DNA from: an uncultured Alistipes sp.
GTDB lineage: Bacteria > Bacteroidota > Bacteroidia > Bacteroidales > UBA932
DNA length: 20,327 nt
Direction of reading: 5' to 3'
NCBI GenBank assembly: GCA_900544175.1
Contig: UQUN01000036.1
Coordinates: 1-20,327 of the forward strand
The translations under genes and the position numbers were made by a program. Positions within the stretch are counted from its first letter, which is position 1. Each line of letters starts with the position of its first letter. Below, piece after piece: positions 8,444-16,118 of the stretch. Under the pieces are notes generated by a model. That model ran no database searches, had not been told where the DNA came from, and worked only from the letters and a program-made list of their open reading frames with translations.

Positions 8444-9190
8444 TTATTTTCTGCCGCCGGTCCTGCCTGTTTCCTTCTCGTCCTTGGGAAGCGCCTTGGA
8501 GACCTTGATCAGCTCTATTTCGAATATAAGCGTGCTGTTGCCCGGTATCGGACCGGCTCCGCGCTTGCCGTAAGCCAGTTCTGAAGGGATGTACAGCTCT
8601 ATCTTGCCGCCTTCCTTAGCATACTGAAGGCCCTCGGTCCATCCCTTGATGACTCTGTTGAGAGGGAATACCGCACTCTCCCCTCTTTCGTATGACGAGT
8701 CGAATTCAGTGCCGTCAAGCAGACGTCCCTTATAGTTCACCTCGACAGTATCGCTTTCCTCAGGAGATATACCTGTGCCTTCCATGAGGATCTTGTACTG
8801 CAGACCGCTCTCGGTCTCCACGACTCCTTCTTCTTCCTTGTTGGCAGCCATGAACTGCTCGCCCTCTTCAAGATTGCGCTCGGCCAGATAAGCCATACGT
8901 TTCATGGCATAGCTCTGTATGTGAGTTCCCGCCTCCTGCTCTGTAAGCATCGACTCCTTTCCGTTGAGCACATCCATGAAAGCTCTCTGGATTTCCTTGA
9001 TGTTAAGCTCTCCGAAATTATTGCTTTTCACCATATTGCCGAAATACATGCCGAGAGCGTAGCTGACAGTGTCTATCTGCTCGGATGTGGTGTCGGGCAT
9101 TCTGTCTCCTTTCTGGTAAGTACCTGCGCAGGAAGATAGCGCAAAAACGGCTGCCGATGCGGCTGCCAATACTGTTACAAACTTGTTCAT
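8444..9190 (-). CDS. FKBP-type peptidyl-prolyl cis-trans isomerase lipoprotein
   Basis: A 248-residue periplasm-facing prolyl isomerase. A lipoprotein signal is clear: hydrophobic residues 4-18, then lipobox LSSC with C21 as the predicted lipidated residue. Residues about 35-120 match the helical FKBP N-terminal dimerisation domain of FkpA/Mip-type proteins. Residues about 128-230 form the FKBP domain, with VNYKGRLLDGTEFDSS, VIKGWTEGLQ, IPSELAYGKRG and FEIELI. The expected pocket residues Y153, F163, D164, V180, I181, W184, Y207 and F223 are present. The tail is short and basic. Its ATG overlaps the nhaA stop in an ATGA arrangement, indicating translational coupling. Confidence 0.95.
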   Translation of the reverse strand: MNKFVTVLAAASAAVFALSSCAGTYQKGDRMPDTTSEQIDTVSYALGMYFGNMVKSNNFGELNIKEIQRAFMDVLNGKESMLTEQEAGTHIQSYAMKRMAYLAERNLEEGEQFMAANKEEEGVVETESGLQYKILMEGTGISPEESDTVEVNYKGRLLDGTEFDSSYERGESAVFPLNRVIKGWTEGLQYAKEGGKIELYIPSELAYGKRGAGPIPGNSTLIFEIELIKVSKALPKDEKETGRTGGRK

Positions 9191-10410
9191 TTCAATATTT
9201 TAGTTTTATTCGTTGTCATATATATGGCGGCCAGTCCGAGACATGCCGCGATAAACGACGAGGCCAGGACTGCCAGTTTGCCGGCATTTATCAGTGCCGG
9301 ATCATCGAAAGCAAGGTTGTCTATGAAAATGGACATGGTAAAGCCTATGCCGCCGAGCATGCCGATTGCCAATATCTGACGCCATCTGGCCCCATCCGGC
9401 AGACCGGCCAGCCCCAGTTTTACAGCCAGCCAGCTGAACGTCAATATCCCCAAAGGCTTGCCGACCAGCAGGCCAAGGGCCACTCCAGGTATCACAGGAG
9501 GCATTGACGATCCTATGGAAGACATGTCTATCACCACACCTGCATTGGCTAATGCGAAAAGAGGCATGATAAGGAAATTGACCCAAGGATGCACGACTGC
9601 CTCAATACGGCACAACAGAGAATCCGGCCCGGAAAAGGACCTTACGTCCCCTTTGGATGTCCTGGCCGGTATCGTCATGGCCAGCACGACACCGGCGATG
9701 GTGGCATGCACGCCCGAGCGGAAGACGCAAAGGAAGAGTAACACGCCAAGAACGAGATAGACCAAGACAGACCTTATCCCTGCCCTGTTCGCAGCTACGA
9801 GCACAAGAGTCACTGCAAGCGCGTACAGCAGATACATGAAGTGTATGTCATGCGAGGGATAGAATATCGCCAGGACGATTATCGCCCCTATGTCATCCAC
9901 TACGGCAAGGGCCACCAGCAGCACTTTCAGGCCGGACGGGCATCTCCTTCCCATCAGCGACAGCACGCCCAGTGCAAAAGCGATATCAGTGGCCATCGGA
10001 ATACCCCATCCGGAAGCGGAGGAAGTGCCTGCATTGACCATAAGATAAATAATTGCCGGAAACACCATCCCTCCCAAGGCCGCGAACATCGGAAGCATGG
10101 CCCTTTTGAAGGTGGAGAGCTCACCTATGAGCAGTTCCCTCTTTATCTCCAGCCCCACAGAGAAAAAGAAAACAGCCATCAGCACATCGTCTATCCACAA
10201 TCTAAGAGGCATGCCGAAAGAATGTTCCCCGAACGACAGGCCGAACGGCACGTCCCAAAGCCTGTGCAGCCCGTCCATGGCAGGGACATTGGCGGCAACC
10301 ACAGCCACCACTGCGCAGACAAGCAGCAGGACACCACCTGTCATATTGCTGTGAAGTATTCTATGCATCAGCACACGACGGCGGTAGACATACGAAAGTT
10401 TCGGCTTCAT
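9187..10410 (-). CDS. nhaA: Na+/H+ antiporter NhaA
   Basis: A 407-residue inner-membrane antiporter that expels Na+ (or Li+) in exchange for protons, giving salt and alkali tolerance. Family hallmarks are intact: FFFSVGLEIKREL (81-93), ATDIAFALGVLSLMG (140-154) containing D142, and VVDDIGAII with the ion-binding pair D172/D173, equivalent to D163/D164 of E. coli NhaA. Length is close to the usual 380-400. About 11-12 hydrophobic segments can be counted. It starts 34 bp after the agmatinase-like gene, with a possible own promoter in the gap, and its stop overlaps the FKBP lipoprotein start. Confidence 0.97.
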   Translation of the reverse strand: MKPKLSYVYRRRVLMHRILHSNMTGGVLLLVCAVVAVVAANVPAMDGLHRLWDVPFGLSFGEHSFGMPLRLWIDDVLMAVFFFSVGLEIKRELLIGELSTFKRAMLPMFAALGGMVFPAIIYLMVNAGTSSASGWGIPMATDIAFALGVLSLMGRRCPSGLKVLLVALAVVDDIGAIIVLAIFYPSHDIHFMYLLYALAVTLVLVAANRAGIRSVLVYLVLGVLLFLCVFRSGVHATIAGVVLAMTIPARTSKGDVRSFSGPDSLLCRIEAVVHPWVNFLIMPLFALANAGVVIDMSSIGSSMPPVIPGVALGLLVGKPLGILTFSWLAVKLGLAGLPDGARWRQILAIGMLGGIGFTMSIFIDNLAFDDPALINAGKLAVLASSFIAACLGLAAIYMTTNKTKILK

Positions 10411-10435
10411 AGTGTTCGGACTGTTGATTAGTCTA

Positions 10436-10443
10436 CAAAAATA
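10436..10443 (-). promoter_or_regulatory. Possible -7 element before nhaA
   Basis: The minus strand reads TATTTTTG, an exact fit to TAnnTTTG, in the 34-bp gap between the agmatinase-like gene and nhaA. A start near 10429 would leave a leader of about 19 bases. No good TTTG lies 19-21 bases further upstream, so this is a half-match and may only supplement read-through from kdsD. Confidence 0.4.
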
Positions 10444-10444
10444 A

Positions 10445-11485
10445 TCAAATTTTCTTACGGGAGAGCCACGAATACAGCAACAGTCTGAAAAGCATCCTTA
10501 CTCCAGCATTGGCGTCCCATTCTCCCTCCGGCCCTGGAGCCACCTCGCACAGATCGGAACCTACTATTCTCCTGCCTGACAACGCCAGGCGATACAGCAT
10601 ATAGTCAGCCTGAGAGAAACTCAGTCCGCCAGGCACCGGCGTACCTGTTCCAGGACAACACTCCGGAGAAAGCCCGTCAATATCGAAACTGACATACACG
10701 TTTTCAGGCAGAGCGGAAATGATGCCGTCACAGATACTCCTCCACGACTCACCTCCGAAAAGCCTGTCCTTTATCATGAAGTCGGTAAAAGGCACGAACA
10801 GGTCTGAAGATGTAATCAATTCGTACTCCGACTGGCAGAAATCCCTTATCCCCACCTGCACTATCCTGCTCACGCCAGGAACTTCCCGCATGACATTGTA
10901 CATGATCGAGGCATGTGAATAACGGAAGCCCTCATAGGCATCCCTGGTATCGGAATGGGCGTCTACATGCAGGATGCCCATTCCTGGATATCTGCGGGCC
11001 AGTGCCTTGACAAGGCCGAGAGGCACACTGTGTTCTCCGCCCACCACAACCACCGACCGTCCTTCCGCGAGGTACTTCTCGGAAGTGCGCTCCACATAGT
11101 CATTGAGCTTGCAGGAACACTTGTTGACCTCCCCGCAAAGCTCCGACAGCTCCGCGTCATCAGGACTGACACCGCATTCAAGAGACTCTATCACCCGTTC
11201 GGCCATTCCACGGGCATGCGAGTTCAACTCCTGAAGCTCTTCAGATTCGGGTAGGGTCCAGACCTTCATGCCGGAGGCTCCTGACACCTTCTCATCAAAC
11301 AGGTCCACCTGAAGAGACGCCGCCAGCATGGATGCAGGCCCTTTTGCCGTTCCCTTTCCATAGGAAACCGTAGCGTCCCACGGAATCTGGAGCAGGACTG
11401 TGCCGGCCTCCTCCTCCGTACAGGGAAGACCGAAGAAATTACCGTTCGCAATACCTATGCTGTCCGGATCGAACTGCGCTCCCAT
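10445..11485 (-). CDS. Agmatinase/arginase-family ureohydrolase
   Basis: A 346-residue binuclear-manganese hydrolase of the ureohydrolase superfamily. All six metal ligands are visible, numbered from the ATG: H152 in GGEHS, D175, H177 and D179 in DAHSDTRD, and D268 and D270 in SFDIDGLSP. The PGTGTPVPGGL loop follows. The usual LDP after the second Asp pair is LSP here, and the protein is 30-50 residues longer than common agmatinases. The family hydrolyses guanidino compounds to release urea; agmatine is the usual guess, but arginine, guanidinobutyrate or another substrate is possible. The ATG shares one base with the kdsD stop (TGATG), so translation is probably coupled. A GTG one codon earlier is the alternative start. 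Confidence 0.88.
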   Translation of the reverse strand: MGAQFDPDSIGIANGNFFGLPCTEEEAGTVLLQIPWDATVSYGKGTAKGPASMLAASLQVDLFDEKVSGASGMKVWTLPESEELQELNSHARGMAERVIESLECGVSPDDAELSELCGEVNKCSCKLNDYVERTSEKYLAEGRSVVVVGGEHSVPLGLVKALARRYPGMGILHVDAHSDTRDAYEGFRYSHASIMYNVMREVPGVSRIVQVGIRDFCQSEYELITSSDLFVPFTDFMIKDRLFGGESWRSICDGIISALPENVYVSFDIDGLSPECCPGTGTPVPGGLSFSQADYMLYRLALSGRRIVGSDLCEVAPGPEGEWDANAGVRMLFRLLLYSWLSRKKI

Positions 11486-12456
11486 CACTGAATCCCCTCC
11501 CTCATTATATCGTGAATATGAATCAGGCCGGCATAGTTCCCGTCACTCAGGACTACAACCGACGTTATATTGTTTACCTCCATCATCCTCAATGCATCCA
11601 CTGCAAGGGCAGTCTTGTCCACCGTCTTAGGGGATACCGACATTATATCCCTGGCCTTAAGCGCATTGATATCCTTACCGTTCTCTATCATACGCCTCAC
11701 GTCCCCGTCGGTTATGATACCGCGCAGCTCCCCTCCGGCTCCGAGCACCACTGTTGCACCCAGCCTGTGGGACGAAATTGTCACAATTACGCTCTTTATC
11801 GCCTCGTCTTCAGTCACCCACGGCTTATTGGCCTTGTCAAAGACATCCTCTACCCTCATATACAAACGCTTGCCGAGAGTTCCTCCTGGATGGAAGCGGC
11901 CGAAATCCTCCGCTGTGAAGCATTTGTACCTGGACAACGCCATCGCTATGGCATCGCATACCACCAGATGCAGGGTAGTGCTTGTGGTAGGTGCCAGGTT
12001 GTTGGGACATGCCTCACGCTCTATCGGAACATATATGAGATAATCTGAATGAGTTCCGAGATAGGAGTCTTTTCCGGAGACGATAGACACCACCGGGTTG
12101 CCCATTTTCCTTATAAATGGAAGGAGGCGCTTTATCTCCTCAGTATTGCCGCTTTTCGAGATGAAAAGCACGACATCGTCCTTGCCGATCATGCCCATGT
12201 CCCCGTGTACCGCGTCCGCCGAATGCAGGAATAGTGCATGAGTGCCGGTAGAGTTGAGTGTTGCCACCATTTTCTGAGCTATGATGGCGCTCTTTCCCAC
12301 TCCCGACACCACGATACGTCCCTTACACTCAGCCATAAGCATCAAAGCCTCACCGAATTTGCCATCAACCACGGATGACAGTCCGGAAACAGCCTCAGCC
12401 TCTTCCCGGATAGTCTCTGACGCGTATTTTTTTAAATTTTCTATTATATTTTTCAT
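11485..12456 (-). CDS. kdsD: Arabinose-5-phosphate isomerase (KdsD/KpsF)
   Basis: A 323-residue cytosolic sugar isomerase that interconverts ribulose 5-phosphate and arabinose 5-phosphate, the first step toward Kdo for lipopolysaccharide. The SIS domain (about 40-175) has VVSGVGKSA at 49-57, AVHGDMGM, SKSGNTEE at 100-107, and APTTST at 155-160. RFHPGGTLGK (187-196) is a family signature, and two CBS domains fill about 205-323. Length matches E. coli KdsD (328). It is the first gene of the long minus-strand cluster and diverges from recQ across a 56-bp gap (start to start). Confidence 0.96.
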   Translation of the reverse strand: MKNIIENLKKYASETIREEAEAVSGLSSVVDGKFGEALMLMAECKGRIVVSGVGKSAIIAQKMVATLNSTGTHALFLHSADAVHGDMGMIGKDDVVLFISKSGNTEEIKRLLPFIRKMGNPVVSIVSGKDSYLGTHSDYLIYVPIEREACPNNLAPTTSTTLHLVVCDAIAMALSRYKCFTAEDFGRFHPGGTLGKRLYMRVEDVFDKANKPWVTEDEAIKSVIVTISSHRLGATVVLGAGGELRGIITDGDVRRMIENGKDINALKARDIMSVSPKTVDKTALAVDALRMMEVNNITSVVVLSDGNYAGLIHIHDIMREGIQ

Positions 12457-12460
12457 TTTA

Positions 12461-12492
12461 TTTGCAAGAAAATAAACTTTTCGGTAATTTTA
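12461..12492 (+). promoter_or_regulatory. Candidate recQ promoter
   Basis: TTTG at 12461-12464 is followed, after 20 bases, by TAATTTTA at 12485-12492, one mismatch from TAnnTTTG. Transcription would begin near 12499, giving recQ a leader of about 14 bases before the ATG at 12513. The -33 element lies only 5 bp from the kdsD start codon. Confidence 0.5.
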
Positions 12493-12498
12493 GACGCG

Positions 12499-12506
12499 CA
12501 AAGGTA
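12499..12506 (-). promoter_or_regulatory. Candidate -7 element of kdsD
   Basis: The minus strand reads TACCTTTG, an exact fit to TAnnTTTG. A start near 12492 would give kdsD a leader of about 36 bases. The -33 position would fall inside the first codons of recQ and has no good TTTG (closest is TTCAG). The element sits where recQ transcription would start. Confidence 0.45.
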
Positions 12507-12512
12507 ATAAAT

Positions 12513-14720
12513 ATGAAGATTAGTTCTGAAGAATTACATTCCAATTTAAAGAAGTTTTTCGGTTTCGACAAGTTCAAAGGAGACCAGGAGGAGATAATGA
12601 TGCATCTTATCAACGGAGGCAACGCCTTCGTCCTGATGCCCACAGGAGGAGGCAAGTCATTGTGCTACCAGCTTCCTGCCCTCGTAATGCCCGGTACCGC
12701 CATCGTGGTATCCCCGCTGATCGCCCTGATGAAGAACCAGGTGGACGCCATCAGGGGATTCGTATCAGGCTCGGAGGGAGTGGCTCACTTCCTCAACTCT
12801 TCATTAAACAAGAGCCAGATACAGGAAGTGAAGGACGATCTCCTGTCGGGTGTGACAAAACTGCTTTACGTAGCACCTGAATCCCTCACCAAAGACGACA
12901 CCGTCACCCTTCTGAAGAATATAAAGATATCATTCTACGCCATAGACGAGGCCCATTGCATATCGGAGTGGGGACATGACTTTAGACCGGAATACCGCAA
13001 CATACGCAGCATAGTGGAGAGACTGGGAGTTGCGCCTATAATAGCACTTACAGCCACAGCCACGCCAAAGGTACAGGCCGATATACAGAAAAACCTGTGC
13101 ATGATGGACGCGAAAGTGTTCAAAAGTTCCTTCAACCGGCCCAACCTTTACTACGAAGTAAGGGACAAGACCAATGTGAAAAAGGAGCTCATAAGATTCA
13201 TCAAGGAGAACGAGGGCAAGTCCGGAATCATATACTGCCTCAGCCGGAAAAAGACGGAAGAGATAGCCGAATTCCTCAATGTCAACGGCATAAAGGCTCT
13301 GCCATACCATGCCGGCATGGACGCCGCGACAAGAGCCAAGAACCAGGACATGTTCCTGATGGAGGAGGTCGACGTGATAGTGGCCACCATTGCGTTCGGC
13401 ATGGGGATCGACAAACCGGACGTAAGGTTCGTCATACATTTCGACATACCCAAAAGCCTTGAGGGATACTATCAGGAGACCGGAAGGGCCGGAAGGGACG
13501 GAGAGGAAGGAAAATGCATCACGTTCTACAGCTACAAGGACATACTCAAACTCGAAAAGTTCATGCAGGGCAAACCGCTCTCAGAACAGGAAATAGGCAA
13601 GCAGCTCCTTATGGAGACCGTAGCTTACGCCGAATCCAACCGATGCAGGAGAAAGATACTGCTCAACTATTTCGGAGAGGACTACCCGGATGAGAACTGC
13701 GGCAACTGCGACAACTGTATCCATCCCAAGAAAACCTTCAACGGACAGGAGGAGATGGCCACTGTCCTGGAGCTGGTCGCGTCCATGAAGGAGAACTTCA
13801 AGGCCGAACACCTGGCCAACATCCTGACCGGAGAGATAAACTCCCTGATAAAATCATACAACCACCACCAGAGCGAATTTTTCGGAGCAGGACGCGACAA
13901 AGGCCAGAAATTCTGGATAGCCATAATACGGCAGGGAGTGCTGATGCATTTCCTTTTCAAGGACATCGAGCAGTACGGACTCATCTCCATAACCGACAAA
14001 GGCAGGGACTTCATAGAACACCCATACACCATCATGCTTACAGAAGACCGCGAGTTCTCGGACGGAGATGACGACGATGATGACGACACGGCGGCAATCC
14101 CCACGGTCAGGCACGGCAGCGGAGCAGGAGACCCGGCCCTGTTCTCCATGCTGAAGGACCTGAGAAAAGACATGTCCAGAAAACTGAAGCTCCCCTCGTT
14201 CGTCATATTCTCCGACCCGTCCCTCGAGGACATGTCCATCCACTATCCCATAACCATAGACGAGTTGAGGAACTGCCAGGGCGTAGGTGACGGAAAGGCC
14301 AGGAAATACGGACAAGAATTCATTAAGCTCATCGCCAAATATGTAGAGGAAAACGACATACAGAGACCGGACGACATAGTCGTAAAATCCCTTGTCAACA
14401 AATCCGCCAACAAAGTATACATCATACAGAACATTGACCGGAAGATACCGCTCGAAGACATTGCTGACGCAAAGGACATGGACATGACAGAGGTGCTGGA
14501 TGAAATAGAAGCCATTGTAGCATCCGGAACCAAGATAGACTTAGATTACTACATCGAGCAGAACGTGGACGAAGACAAGATCGAGGACATCTACGACTAT
14601 TTCAAGGAGGAGGCGGAGACCGACTCCGTGGAAGACGCCAAGAAAGAACTCGGTCCTGACTATCAGGAAGAGGAGATCAGACTGGTCCGCATCAAGTTCC
14701 TGTCGGAAGTGGCCAACTGA
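12513..14720 (+). CDS. recQ: ATP-dependent DNA helicase RecQ
   Basis: A 735-residue 3'-5' helicase of recombination and replication-fork repair. Numbered from the ATG: Walker A TGGGKS 44-49, DEAH box 145-148, the aromatic-rich loop HCISEWGHDFRPEY just after it, arginine-finger motif QETGRAGRDG 321-330, and the RQC zinc site C378, C396, C399, C402. A winged-helix segment, a run of seven Asp near 519-525, an HRDC domain (about 540-610) and a further C-terminal helical domain of about 110 residues follow. E. coli RecQ is about 610 residues; the extra tail is common in Bacteroidota. The ATG at 12513 is preferred to a TTG at 12462 because the latter would lie on the predicted promoter. Confidence 0.97.
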   Translation: MKISSEELHSNLKKFFGFDKFKGDQEEIMMHLINGGNAFVLMPTGGGKSLCYQLPALVMPGTAIVVSPLIALMKNQVDAIRGFVSGSEGVAHFLNSSLNKSQIQEVKDDLLSGVTKLLYVAPESLTKDDTVTLLKNIKISFYAIDEAHCISEWGHDFRPEYRNIRSIVERLGVAPIIALTATATPKVQADIQKNLCMMDAKVFKSSFNRPNLYYEVRDKTNVKKELIRFIKENEGKSGIIYCLSRKKTEEIAEFLNVNGIKALPYHAGMDAATRAKNQDMFLMEEVDVIVATIAFGMGIDKPDVRFVIHFDIPKSLEGYYQETGRAGRDGEEGKCITFYSYKDILKLEKFMQGKPLSEQEIGKQLLMETVAYAESNRCRRKILLNYFGEDYPDENCGNCDNCIHPKKTFNGQEEMATVLELVASMKENFKAEHLANILTGEINSLIKSYNHHQSEFFGAGRDKGQKFWIAIIRQGVLMHFLFKDIEQYGLISITDKGRDFIEHPYTIMLTEDREFSDGDDDDDDDTAAIPTVRHGSGAGDPALFSMLKDLRKDMSRKLKLPSFVIFSDPSLEDMSIHYPITIDELRNCQGVGDGKARKYGQEFIKLIAKYVEENDIQRPDDIVVKSLVNKSANKVYIIQNIDRKIPLEDIADAKDMDMTEVLDEIEAIVASGTKIDLDYYIEQNVDEDKIEDIYDYFKEEAETDSVEDAKKELGPDYQEEEIRLVRIKFLSEVAN

Positions 14721-14739
14721 TTACGCACCTATTATATAT

Positions 14740-15591
14740 CTAAAGTTCTATCCTTTTCTCCACAGACGAGAAATAAGTGATCTGCCGCTTGGCATACCGT
14801 CTTGTATTTCTCTTGACCAGTTCCACCGCATCGTCAAGAGAAAGTTTTCCGTCCATATACTCAAAGACCTCCTTGTAGCCGACAGTCCTCAGCGCAGGCA
14901 TTTCCCTGTACCGTGCCAGAGCGCGCACCTCATCCACCAGTCCGGCCTCGAACATGGCCTCGGTACGGCGGTCAATCCTCGCGTACAGTCTCTCCCTCGG
15001 CATAGTCAGACAGATCCGTTCTATATCGAACGGACGCTTCTTCCGCGGACCAGTCTTGAAAGACGAGAATTTACGTCCGGTAGAGACCGTCACCTCCAGA
15101 GCCCTGACCACACGCTGCCGGTTCGACAAGTCTATGGCAGCCCAACTCTCCGGGTCTACCCTGCGCAGCTCCTCTGCAAGAACCGCCACCCCTTCGGTCA
15201 GCGCTCTTTCAGTAAGTCTCTTCCTCAGTTCCTGATCCGCCGGAGGAAAATCATCCAGGCCATAACACAAAGCATCGGCATAAAGACCCGACCCGCCCAC
15301 CATGACAAGCCTGTCATGATCACGGAACAGTTCTGTCAGCAGCTCCATCGCATCAAGCTCATACTGACCTGCTGAATAATACGATGATACCGAATGACTG
15401 AAAATAAAATAATGTCTTACCGTCCGGAGCTGTTCCGGAGACGGAGGTGCGGTGCCTATCCGCATCTCCTTGAAAATCTGTCGTGAGTCACAGGAGATGA
15501 CAGGAGAACCGTACTCCTGCGCAAGTCGTACGGCATAATCCGTCTTGCCCACGGCAGTAGGTCCCAAAACAACTGTCAACAGCTTGCCCAT
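14740..15591 (-). CDS. miaA: tRNA dimethylallyltransferase MiaA
   Basis: A 283-residue enzyme that transfers a dimethylallyl group to A37 of tRNAs reading UNN codons. Visible motifs: P-loop GPTAVGKT 10-17, SCDSRQIFKEM 33-43, GTAPPSPEQ 46-54, GGSGLYADAL 99-108, and the C-terminal RYAKRQITYF. The usual Trp in RQxTWF is Tyr here, a mild change. Length is slightly short of the usual 300 or so. Its stop lies 19 bp from the recQ stop (convergent), with no clear hairpin between them. The pRiA4b ORF-3-like gene lies 16 bp upstream. Confidence 0.96.
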   Translation of the reverse strand: MGKLLTVVLGPTAVGKTDYAVRLAQEYGSPVISCDSRQIFKEMRIGTAPPSPEQLRTVRHYFIFSHSVSSYYSAGQYELDAMELLTELFRDHDRLVMVGGSGLYADALCYGLDDFPPADQELRKRLTERALTEGVAVLAEELRRVDPESWAAIDLSNRQRVVRALEVTVSTGRKFSSFKTGPRKKRPFDIERICLTMPRERLYARIDRRTEAMFEAGLVDEVRALARYREMPALRTVGYKEVFEYMDGKLSLDDAVELVKRNTRRYAKRQITYFSSVEKRIEL

Positions 15592-15607
15592 GCCTGTTCA
15601 GGATATT

Positions 15608-16114
15608 TCAGACCGTCTCTTCTCCCTCAGGAAGATCCTCGTCCTCGAATGCGTCCTCCTCCACCGCATCATCTGCCTGCACGGCATGTCTGTCGGAGAA
15701 CGCCTCGTAATCCTCATACACAGCCGAGAACTGATCAGGATTACGACCTTTCTCCGCAACCAGAAGCGGATAGGAAAGCCTTGGGTTGAACTCAGTCTCA
15801 GATTCGAGCGACAGTTCCATAAAAAGGTTGATGCTCATATTGTACACATACCTCAGTACCGGCTCCCCATGCTCTACTGTATCTGCAAGGGTGACCATGT
15901 CCATAGAACCGTCTCCGAAATCGAACAGTCCGAGACGTCGCCTTACCTTGCCTTTCTCCGACACAGTCTCGAACATCGTCATCTGATCCGGCGAGAAGCA
16001 CATGTCCCGGTCAAGGAACTCGTGCAGTCTGAACAAGGACATACCCGAGTCGAAATCGTATTCCCGCATGAATATCCTGTTTCCGGGTATTGTCACTTTA
16101 TATCTCAATATCAT
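15608..16114 (-). CDS. pRiA4b ORF-3-like (IS1096 passenger TnpR-like) conserved protein
   Basis: A 168-residue protein recalling the PF07929 family, plasmid pRiA4b ORF-3-like. The start IPGNRIFMREYDFDSGMSL and the central LHEFLDRDMCFSPDQMTMF match the family's opening strand and helix. VLRYVYNMSINLFMELSLE corresponds to the family's Y-x-YDFGDxWxHxIxLE, but the GD, W and H positions are changed. The tail (about 145-168) is strongly acidic. Family function is unknown; despite the name, nothing here suggests an active transposon. It is 4 bp from the acyl-CoA reductase gene and 16 bp from miaA, so it is part of that operon. Confidence 0.75.
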   Translation of the reverse strand: MILRYKVTIPGNRIFMREYDFDSGMSLFRLHEFLDRDMCFSPDQMTMFETVSEKGKVRRRLGLFDFGDGSMDMVTLADTVEHGEPVLRYVYNMSINLFMELSLESETEFNPRLSYPLLVAEKGRNPDQFSAVYEDYEAFSDRHAVQADDAVEEDAFEDEDLPEGEETV

Positions 16115-16118
16115 GGCA

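Noticed and set aside
12462..12512. TTG start that would add 17 residues to RecQ
   Set aside because: It would lie on the predicted -33/-7 promoter elements, and the residues it adds do not belong to the conserved RecQ start.
14721..14739. Bidirectional terminator between recQ and miaA
   Set aside because: The 19-bp gap is AT-rich but shows no hairpin.
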